Assembly (NCBI GenBank): GCA_951213105.1
Contig: OX578146.1
Coordinates: 48,887,275 to 48,951,274, forward strand
Origin: Amaurobius ferox
Taxonomy: Eukaryota > Arthropoda > Arachnida > Araneae > Amaurobiidae
Reading direction: 5' to 3'
DNA length: 64,000 nt
The notes beneath the pieces are model-generated. The model saw nothing but the letters and a program-made list of their open reading frames with translations. It ran no database searches and had not been told where the DNA came from. Every line of letters starts with the position of its first letter. Position 1 is the first letter of the stretch. Both the position numbers and the translations under genes were made by a program. This document shows, piece by piece, positions 26,801 through 38,800 of this stretch.

Positions 26801-29800
26801 TTTCCACTTTTGCAATCTGTCAGCATCGTCAAATTTTTTTATAATTATTTCATATTTTATACAGAAAAACTATTGTTCAAGCGTAATATTAATGAAATAA
26901 AAGGCTATTTTGCAGCAGTATCGCGAAAAATGGCATTTGTGCGCGATTCTCTTTATATTTCGTTTAATTGTGAAAATAATTTCCACTTTTGCAATCTGTC
27001 TGCATCATCTAAAATTGGGCTTATCAAAATCTCTCGGTTTTTTCATATTTTCGCACAAAAATCTCCCGGTTTTTCATATTTGGAGGTTGGCAGCTATGAA
27101 TTGTTTAAATGATAAAATGTAATCCTTTTATTTTGTGTGTATATATTTTTTTAATTTCTTGTATTCCAGTTTTGTATTAAATATTTTTTAATTGGTTAAC
27201 TTAACTTTTTGTCATTACTTTACCAAAAATAGTGTTTTATAGTGTGTTTAGTTAATATTAAGTTTGAATTTTATCCAAACTATTTATAATCTGAAAAATT
27301 CCAAAATGCGGAATCATCAAAGTCTAGATGGTTCTAGATTTCAAGGTTGTACTGTATATGCAAACAAAATTGTATACAAATATAGAAAATTAAGAGTTAT
27401 TTTAAATGGTTTTTTTTTTTCACTGTGATGTATTTACGGTGAATATCAATTAAATCTAAAGTTATTTTTTGAAATTTGTGTCAAAATAGCATTACACAGT
27501 ATGTGTCAAATTTTGATGAATACAACAGAGAAAACCTGGAAATTTCATTTTGAAAAAAAATGGGCATGAATCCTATATAAAATGATATTGTTTGATGCAT
27601 AAGGTTGGAGGGAAAATGATGATATGTTGTTTTATATGGAGCTTCCTAAATATTCTTGCAGAGTGTCAATGAAACTGTTGATGAAGCTATTGAAAGAAAA
27701 TTATTGAGAAATGAAGTTCATAGACTTTGATAAGCCAAAGAAGATATTGAAAATAGTTTTAGCCAATGAATAAATGTGAAACTTAGAGCCAACTAAATTG
27801 CTATTTTCAGAGTCTTATCATTAACAATTTCATGGATGCCTGGAGCACAGATCCTCTGGTCAGGTGTCCAGTGTGCTGCAAACTGAAACATTTGAATCAT
27901 CGAGAAAATGCAAATACGTGCTTCCAAGGGATTTATACTTTGTTTACCTGCTCAGAGTGCTAAGATGTTGAAGCATAGCAATAGGAAATGACTGCCTGTG
28001 GAGTGTGGAAACCCCAGGTCATCCGACTAAATGACTGCCTGTGCAAAAGTTCTTCTGAAGTTGAAAACTCCAAATTTTTTTGTTGCTCATTGGCTGCATT
28101 TCAATGCGTAGTGTGCAGTGTGATTAATGTAAATAAGATGTTAGGGACATCAAATTAAAATGCATATATATTGAGATAAATTTAATGAATACACATTTTT
28201 AAATATTTATATTTTTGGGTGTGCTGTAGAATAAAATGTTTGAATTTATGAATTCATAAAATAATTTCTTTTAACTATAATAAGCTTAAAATTTAGCATA
28301 ATAGTTGAGCTCGTAATACTGTAAATAAAAGAAAATGGTTTTAAAGTATTGACATTTTTGGGGATGCTAGGCTCGGTAATGTTCAAATATTCAAATGAAT
28401 ATATAACTGCTATTTTGAAATTAGCCAAAGACTGCAGTTTTGCTAAATAGATAGATTCTTCTACAAAATGAAAGGAAAAATAAATAATTCATGTTCTAAT
28501 TCAAGTATGGATATGTTTCAAAATTTAGATTAGTGGGACTATAAGTAAAAATTTTGGTACTAAAATATCTGTATTTAGATTGCAGTAATACATTAGCTAA
28601 AATGAATTTTTATTTTCAATTTTAAACAATGCAGGGTAAAATGCGTAATAATATATAAATATTTTTAAGGTATATTGAATATTACATTTAATTTTCATAT
28701 TACAGTAAAATCTGTTTATAACGAAACTTAAGGGGAATTTAATTTAATTCATTTTAAGTGAAATTCATTAAAAATGTATAGAAAATTAAAAATAAACCAA
28801 TTTATTTCTGTTATATATAAAATGATAAATTTAATGCACATGAAAAGATAACTGACTGTAGGCATACTTGTGAATGCATGGTATGGTTTCTGTATAGTGT
28901 AAACCTATGTATTTAACTTTACACAACTTTCTTGAAAAGTTCCAGAATTGTTGCCTGCTTTTTTTATTGCGTGGCACTTTTAATCATGAAATCATCTAAA
29001 ATGCTTAAACTCTTTAGCACATCAACAGTTAAGTTTTTTTACTCTATGAAATTGTAAAGATTTGCAAGTCAGGTACTAGCCACAGCATTCAGTCTATTAG
29101 TTCAGCACTGTTTATGCTATTGTCATCAATGGAACCTTAGTCATTGAATTCCAATTCTGGCACAGGATATACATTATTTTTGTGCATTTTGTACATTTGT
29201 ACATTTGTTGATATATGTTATACATTATTTTTGTAATAGAAATTTTGTTGCAAGCAAAATGAAAATGCATTACAAGAGGGACTGACCAAACAATAATTGT
29301 AATTTACTTTAGATTAAGAAAATTTGCATTAAGCAGCTTTGTTATAAATGAATTTTACTGTAGTTAGAACTCAACCCAGTGTGTATAATATAAGCATCAA
29401 GAATCTTTCAGGATTTTTTATTTTTTCTGCTTAACCAATTGCCCAATGCAATTTTATGTACCAAAAAAGAAAAAAAAAATCTTCATTTGCCCAAATTTTA
29501 TTTTCATTTCACTTGATTTTTTTTTTTTTTTTAATAAATTTTAAATTTCAAGACTTATTTCCTGTCTATATAAAGTATACATGGAATACAAAATACATAT
29601 TGTAGATGTATGTTAAGTTAAATCATATATTTTATTATGCAAAAGATATACATGGTATTTATTTTCATTCTTACTATCAATCTGAGACCTTTCTTGTAAA
29701 TTCAGCTGAAAACCTTTATTAACAAATGGTTAACATAAATATTCGGTAAAGATGATAATCACCAAGATATTTTATAGGCTTTAGTAATTGTCAAAATTTT

Positions 29801-32800
29801 TTGTTATTGCACATTTAGAGAATAGTGCAGCCTTTAACTAACTTTTCAGGTACAGATGTAGTATAATCCCTTTTTCTTTCTTGGCAATTTTAGGTGAGAT
29901 TCTAACAATCCCTGCTATGATTTGGAGATTCCATTCTGGAAACCCTCTTCGTGTCTTCCATTTTGTCACCTTTTTGTTGCCAAGGTAAAAATCAGAAAAT
30001 TTTCTGATTTTTGTGTTGCGCTTGCTCTATGAGCCACAGAATACCTGTTGCATAAACAGCTATTGATACGTGCGACCTCTACCGATACGTGCGACCTTTA
30101 CCGTGATGACAAAAGATGCGGAAAGGGTTGCCAGAATGGAATGTTCTCTAAATTATATCAGTGATTGCCAGAATCTCACCCAAAATTGCCAAAAATGAAA
30201 AAGGGATTATACTACATCTGTTCCAGCTTTCCTTTTTCTTTTTTAAGAAAAATAACTTGCAATTTTTTTTTAAAGAATGCATTTTTTATATTTTTGCTGT
30301 CTTTTTTTATCATCCTCTAATGTGATTCAAAATATTTTTACACATAAAATAACCTAATATTTCTATTGTTAGTAAATGCTATATTTCTTTAATAATTTTT
30401 CATATCTTACAGGGAGTGAGAGATCTTTTAAAAACTATACTCGATAAAGCCCATGGCATTAAGTCTGCTAATAATGTTGCAGTAATGAACCAACTACGTG
30501 CAATTCAAAAGGTAAAATCTAAATATTTTTTATACTTAAATAATTGAAAATCTATATGTCTGTTTGTGGTGTATATCCATCTACTTTTTTGATCGATTTA
30601 TCAAACACAGCATGATTATTTACTGAAAATGAAGGACTTTTTGTTTCGTTATTTTAGGTTTAAGGGTAATTAAAGGAAAACGGTCCTTTTCTATATAATT
30701 AACGTTAGATTTAGATTTAAGGGTAGGTGGCTCAAAAAGAGCCTAGCACAGTGACCGGAGGTCTGTTGTACTGCTATAAATCTTATTTGAAGAATATTAA
30801 ATCTTGTTATTTAGAAATGAAAATAAATTGTTTTTAGTAAGTTAAAAATGTTTAAATAAAATTGTTAAATGATGAGAGTGGCAGATTTTATTTAACTTCT
30901 TCTTATAACTTAATGAAAAATAGATAAATGTGGAAGGGGTCTGCTCGGAAGAAAAATGATTAAAAAATTTTATGAGTTCATTCACTTATTTACAATTAAT
31001 CACTTGTTTATAGTTAATGATTGGATGGCTTCAGAAAATTATTTTTTATTTAGGACCAGTGTGTGATATTTAAAGTACTGGTGTTAAATTATAAACATTA
31101 AGTTGCTCGTCAATTTTTTTTTATCGCAGTATAAAATTCAGAAGGTTTTAAATACACAAAAATTATATATTTTTAAAAAATCCATGAAAATTCATGTATT
31201 AATCATATGGATTCTGTTCAAAGTTTGTTTGAAGGAGAACTTTTCGATCTTTTCAATGGTGTTAGGATGGAAACTCTGTGATAATATTTTTGGTCATTAA
31301 GGAATTGATTTGTGTGAATGTCATGTGAAATTGTTGTAAATTGGGCTAAAACATAAAATAACTAAAAAACTAATTTGAATTAGAAAAAAAATAATGCCAA
31401 GGGGTACTTCTTCCCGAGTCCGAAAGTACTTGTGTACTGAATGTCATGTCCTTATGATTCTTAGATTTACTACTACAGATCTCGCACACACACAGAAACA
31501 GAAACACAGACATCTTTATTGTGTAAGTAATAGATTTTATTATTTTCAAATTTGATTAATCAAGCATAATAAAAGAAGGTATCTGTTTGTTTATTTGTTT
31601 GTTTGTTTGTTCATCTATTGGTAGGATTAGAAAATCTAAGTGACCCACATCTAAAAATTTCAGGGTACAGTGATATTTCGGATCAGGTCCTGAAATACTT
31701 CCAAGAAATTATTTTTTTTTATTATACTTTTTGTTATTTTTTTTGTTGTGGTGCAAATTTTAAGTGTTTTTCATACAAATTGGTTACTTAATTATTAAAA
31801 ATATTATCTCAGAGTTTCACTTAACAACATCAGAAAAACCAAAGATTGCTCTTTCCGATAATCTTTGAACCGAATCCATAGAACTATTTCTTCATATTTA
31901 AAAAGGATGTTTGAAAATACATCGAAATGACTTTTTTTTTTGTGCGTCACAAATTAAAGATTCACACACTTCTAATTTTTGGCATGAATATAGAATATCT
32001 TCACATTCTAATATATTTTTTTTAATTACTTTTTCTGAATTTTCTAGAAATTTTTAAATGGGTCTATAAAAGTTGTGATTTTTTATTTGGATGCTAGCAG
32101 AATGGTAGTTCTCCTATCTTCATGTCCGAAACACAGTTCTTGTTTAGTGTTTATTAAGTAAAGACACTGTTTTGACCTGAAGAAAAAGTCTCAAAACTCC
32201 CTAGACAATTTTTGTCACGTAATTTGCATATGTCTGCTTTCTTTAAGGAAGTACTGAAAGTGTTCTCACAAGCAACAGTTTATATCTCATACTTACATTT
32301 ATTTTTTTCGAATCTTTTATAAACCAAGAGAAATATTTTGAGATTTTAAAAGATTAAGAATGCTTTTAAAATTCATATACATTTTAAATTATGAGCAATA
32401 CCTGGATACTAGAGTTAAGATGTATTCTAGTACCTATTACAAGCAATGCCTGTGCACTAGAGTTAAGATAGGCTCAGTCTGACCCTGATTTCCATTCTAT
32501 AGTACTGTGGTTCAGCTCTGTTGTTCATTATCTCTTTCAACTCAGACTCCAAAATCATTTTATACATTTTAAAAGACATTTGGAAAAATTATTTAAAAAT
32601 TAATTTTTTTTTATAAAACTTGAGAAATTAAAGATTAATCACATTTAATTCTATAATGATAAAGATACTTCTATAAGTTTTGTAAGTCCTTTTTGGAGTC
32701 AAACACTTTGTCAAGGGTTCTATTATTCTATAGCAAGAAATATTGAGTAGTAAAATGGACTATATTATTGGATGCTGGTTAAATCTGTCAGAATGGATGC

Positions 32801-35800
32801 CAGAAAATAATGAGTTTAAAAGAGGATTTTTAAAATGTGTAGTAAATATAAAGGGGACTCCAATTCAATTTTTAAATTATTATTATGTTTCTAAACCCAG
32901 AGTCAGTTAATTAGCCATTTTCACAAATGAAAAGTTTTAGAAATAAGTAGCATTTATGTTTCAAAAGAAATATTTTTCAGTCTCAGGCAGACTTGTGTGT
33001 ACTGATTAAATTTTTTAAAGGCCTGAGTACTGGTTGTTAAATTGTAAGAAATCAATTATTGAATTCAGTTATGAAAAAAATTAAGAATTTGAAATGTCAA
33101 ATTTTTAAAATCAAGCAAAGAAGTTTATAAATGTACAATGAATGGGTATTATGCTAACCTATTAATTCTCAACCTAACATAGACTACAAATGAATTATAT
33201 ATTTTTAAGAGTAAAATTGGCATAAGTTTTGTCATATACCGGTTGTTAAGAATTTAATAGCTCACCACTCTTTAGGAACATAATAATTTGTTTATACTAC
33301 ATATATTCATGCAGAGCCGGATTTATGACTAGGCCAACCTAGGCTGTAGCAACATTTCTTTTAACTCTTATGCACTCACCATTTCCTCTTTTGGGTACAA
33401 GATGATTTTTTTATCTTTAGCCATCTCTAATGTCCCCCAGGAGCCATTTATTTCATCATTTTTGTCTGTCACAACTTAGCAAATTCAAATTATGAGGTTG
33501 GTCCTATTTATTTTGTCATCAATAATTAGGTATAAAATAAGTATTTAATTGATACATATGTAATCTCTTCTGGATTCTATTGCTTTTTGCAAGCATTTTG
33601 ATAAAAAAAAAAGGCATATCTAATTTTTACAATCATACCTAAATTTAATCAGTCCCATGGTAACCTATAAGTGAAGTAACCATCAAATTTTAGGAAATTT
33701 AGTCAAATAGTTTTGAACTATAGAGGATACATACATTGTACAGAAATGCACAGACATACATAGATGCCACACTAAAAATAGTTTTTCATATTCAAGAGTG
33801 TGCAAAGTATTTAGATCTGTTAAAAACTCTTAATTGCAATTTTCAACCCTATTTCAATACTTTCCTTATACATTATTCCATGTACGTATAAAGGAGAAGC
33901 AAATGTGGTGAGGAAGGAGCTTCCAAACAAGGCTGGCCTAGGACCCCAAAAGCACAAGATCTGGCACTGTATTCCTGTGATATTTAATTTATTAATGCTT
34001 TGTTAACCTATGTATAAAATATTTAATTAATTTTTAGGTTTTGGAAACCATATTTGATAGGAATACCTCCCTCCTCCCTAGCTATTTAATTTTAGATGAA
34101 GTTCAAAAGAAGATACCAGCTAAAGGATCTTATCCACATTGGGTAAATTATTTATTTAATTTTGAATCACTCAAAAAATTGTATGGGTTGGTATATATGA
34201 GAGAATAAAGAATGTTTACGTATTTATTCTATAAAAGAAGTTTAAACTTGTTTAATAGTATGCAAATAAAAGTTTTGAATTGTATGTTTCTTCTTTTTAA
34301 ATAAAATATACACTTCCTATTTATAGAGTATATGCTATAATCCATGATCTGTGCTAAACTGGATAGTCTCACAGCATGTGTGTAACATTCAGATGGCCAT
34401 TAGAATAACAGAAATAAACTACAAGGATGTTAATATATTAGAATATTGAAATGTAGACTCAAAATAATTATTTTCTGTTTAAATCAGTACTGATTAGAGA
34501 GTTGCTATTATAATCACAACTAGAATTATTTGTTTAGAAGTACTGAAGTCCTTCCTTAGGTGCTCAAGCCCCTGTAATCCCAGTCATGTCAGTTGCAAAG
34601 TAGCATGCCATTGCACATTTGAAAAATTGCTGGGGGTATTTAGTATCCCCAAGCTCCACTAGTGGTTGCGGCACCATCTGGGAGGAATTAAAAAAAAAAA
34701 ATTCTAAAAAGCAGGATTGGAAACCCTATTAGTTTAAATCATGGCTTTTTGGTTGTGATTTAAACCATAGTTTATTTATAAGTTTATTATTAAGTTTTTA
34801 CAACAGTTTTTCAAATTTTTTTTTACAACCTTGTTAAAAAGTCAGAATTGTCAGGAAAATCTAAAAAGTACAATTGTAAAAGTAAAATAATTTCAAATAA
34901 AATTTAGCCAACATTTTTTAACTCATTTTATAAAATTCATCTAATATATTGCATATTTTGTTTGTCTCAGATATATTTTTTTATTGGTGATTCTGTTCAG
35001 CTTTTTTGATCTGTTAGTTCATTTCAAACCTGGAATATTAAAAAACTCACCTAGAAAAATTTGAATTTTATTATATTGTTTAAGGATAGCGACTCCGATT
35101 TAGATTTGACTTTCATCATTTGTATTGTATAGCAGGTTCTTTAGGTTGAGTTAAACTTTTCTCTTACTGCTTAACTGTTTTGGAAACAAATTTTAAAACA
35201 ACATAATCCAAAAGGTTTACCTCCCGTCCCCCTAAAAAAAAATAATATAAACCAAGGGAGTTTAAACCAGCCATCCTTGCTGCATAATATATAATGTCAA
35301 TCAGTTCTATAATATTTATAATGTTAATTTGTTTGATTTCATAATGCTTGATTACTGTAAGTAAATAGACTGATAAATGATTGTTCTATTTTTAGAAATT
35401 TTCGAAGTTGATATCATCTTTTGTTGATAGTTTCAGGCCTACTGCTCAAATGGTTTCTGTATCAGGTAAATATATGCAAAGTAATTCTGCTATTCACTTA
35501 AATTTTTGAAGTTTTGCATTTACATGAAAAGTAATTAGAGATTTTAAAATTCAAAGAAATATAGTTTTAAATTATGAGTAAATTGTCACATTAAAAATAA
35601 ATTTAATAATTTTCAAAATATTGCATTCCAAATTTTTCACTATATTGTACATATCATTAACAATATATCAACAGTAAAAGAAAGAAATTTACCAATTAAA
35701 AAAAATAAAAACATTGGAAGCAAAAATCTTGATTGCATTCTGAAAAACTGATTTATGTTTTCTTGAAAGACGAAAACTGAAAAAGTATGGATGTGAAACT

Positions 35801-38800
35801 TTTGTAAGTGCTAAAATATAAATTTACAAATTCTGACACAATATTATATTATATATTTCCTGTCTTTGTCATCTCAATCATTACTTTTTTTTTAAAAATG
35901 AATCTTGAAAATACATGTTGTATGATGACTTATATCTTAACATTGAATATTGCTATAATTTGTGGGTTTATATTTTAATGCTTTAAATAAGCATAGGCAT
36001 TCAAAGTTTTTTACCTATCCATTTCTGGTTTTAGTTTTTAGGTAAACATAAACCAGTTTTCCACAATATGGTCAGCATTTTTATTTTTAATATTTTAACC
36101 AATGGAAACTGGTTGAATGACACCTTTATATAATAATTATTGAAAAAGAAAATTCACATTAACAATTTTAAACTTAACAAGATCCTATTTAATGCTATTT
36201 TGACAGTTTCTTTTTGATTAACAAGAGCAGCAATTTTGTCATGTTTTCTCTTATAACTCACTGTCTCATATTCTAATGATTACCAAGTTTATAAACTACC
36301 TACACCAATCTTAGTTTTGCCGAAATTATTTAAATATAATAAATAATGTTAACAATTAATATTTAAATTTGTATTTTTTACATTTACTGTTAAAAATTAC
36401 AACTTTATTAAAGCATGTTTGAACTGTACTTTATTGCTAATTGTCAGCTAATTTGAAAATATGATTTTTTATTCATTATTCTTTATAAACTTCTTAATTG
36501 TTCTACTTTCTCAGTTTTTATGGAAATTGCTGGAGATGAAACTGCGTACGGTAGGTCGAAACTGCTTCCCATTGTTGGACATTCTGCCACTTTAGGCAAT
36601 GTATGGAAACTGGACCCCTTCACAGCAAAGTCTCCTCTTAGAGGTCTTTTACCATACAACAAAGTAAGATTATTCTTCATGCTACACTCCACTCTTTAAA
36701 AACTATTTTGTCTGGATAATTTTTGCAATAGTTGCAGAACTAATTTAGAGGAATATAACCAAAGTTTATATTTTGTGCTCTTTAATACGGAACAGTTAAT
36801 ACTTGCAATGACTGCAAGGAAACTTGCTGTGTGCTGCAATTTTGTGAGCCTCCTTTGTGACTGAGAAAGTCAGTAATGCAACACAGCCTCTTTCAAATTT
36901 CAAGAAGATTGATCTCAAGTTACACAAGGCTTAAATGGTGAAATTATAGTCACAGAGCCTGCTCATTTTGTGTTCAAAAGTTTAAAAGATCAAAATCGGT
37001 CTACAGGTGCTTATATTTGCAATGCAAGCACAATTCCTACTTTGTCAAACTTTTTACTTTCATTGCAATACAGTATATGTAAAGGAAAGGTATTGTGTGG
37101 GGTCAAAAATCCAACTCCCTGGCTTTAATGATATATTTACTTGTTCTAAGTATCTCTGAATACAAATCAGTTATTTCCCAATGATTTTAATGTAAGCACA
37201 ATTATTCTTGAATAAATTGAGCAATTGAAATGTAGTACAATTATTTCAATTGGTAACCGTAAAATGCTATTGATTTCCAAGGAAATCTGAACTTAAGAAA
37301 TTCCTCAAATTTTTAAACTTTCTTTCTCAAAAACAAAAGTTAGCAATAATTCACAGATGCTTAAAATAATGAATCATAAGATTTTACAGACAATAATTTG
37401 CTAATTTGCAAAATTTTATAAATAATAATTATCTACATTGCCTTTCAAAAGTTGAGCATACAGCAGTAAATCTGACATAACTCAAAAATTTCTGCTTTGT
37501 GTGACTTCAAATTTCATATGAAGGAATTGAGTAATATATTTATAAGTATAATAATAAAATTAAAGAAAATATATTTAGGTATATTTTTTACCCATTAAGT
37601 GCTTAGTGCATTCAGAAAAAGTTTTGTATGCTATACAAACAAACCAAACAAGTCTTAATATAGGATGTGATCTTTCTTGACTTTGACATAAGCTTTGCGT
37701 TAATGTTTCATTCCTTCTATCAGGTGGTCCAGTGCAGCAGAGGACAGTAATTGTCACTTAGTAGAAGGGCAGCTTTTGGAAAGTAGTTGTAAGGGGTAAA
37801 TGGGTAGAGACAGCACTTCCAAAGGCATCCCAAAGATTTTTGATGGGATTAACATTCTGAGAATATGCTGACCACTGAACACAAGCAATACCTCCTCTCT
37901 CAAGGTACTTGTCTGTGGGTACTTTAATCTGTGTGTACAAGTGTTGCCATCCAACAAAGGAAAATTTGGATCCACTGCTTCAACATAGTCTCATGAAGGG
38001 TTCAAGGCAGTGATAGCTCTTTTCAGGAGATAATGGGGGTATGGAACAATATAAATAATGTCATTTATCCGAATCATTAGCATGTAGGGTTATTGGCTGT
38101 TCAAAAGTGGGTTAAATTAGTTGCAGCACTTAATTTAGGAGTGCCCCAAAGTGAGATTTACAGGTTATGGAATAAGTTTTTGCAAACTGGAAATATGCCT
38201 CAAAGACTAGGGCAAGGCAAGGTCTTAGACCTTCAATTTGAGTAACTGATGATTATTTTTTATCATTGATGACCAGGAGGAACTGAAGAGTGACTGTAAC
38301 TCTTCTGCAACATGAACTTCTTATGGCCAAAGGCATAAATGTTTTAACACAAACTTAGAAATCGACTCCACATTGTTAATCTATATGCTCACAAACCAGA
38401 GGTTCATCTTTCTTTTAACAACATGCCATCATTCAATTCACAGAGAGTTGATGTCGACTCGACAAGAAATCAATTGAGCAACATTCTCTTCTCTGACAAG
38501 TCACACTTGCGTCTCGAAATATGTTGCGGTAACCACAACAAATGCTGTGAGATACCTTAAAACTGCCGCAACAATCACTGGCTCTCATGGCTGATTTTTC
38601 TGCTAATATTTATAACTATTGTGAGTATTTAATGAATTTGTGGGAAAAAATCTTCAAATTCCTAGGTAAAGAATTCAAATTTTTTTTGCCCTTTGCAGAA
38701 ATAAATTTAGTCCTTATATCAACATCCATTGAAGGAAGAATATTTAGTGTAATGAATCAAGTAAAGAGTGACTTGAGGGCTTCTTTAGATGAAGACATGC

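Noticed and set aside
26696..27112. 138-codon frame as a gene
   Set aside because: It spans two copies of the ~175-bp repeat module and has no domain; openness is explained by the repeat.
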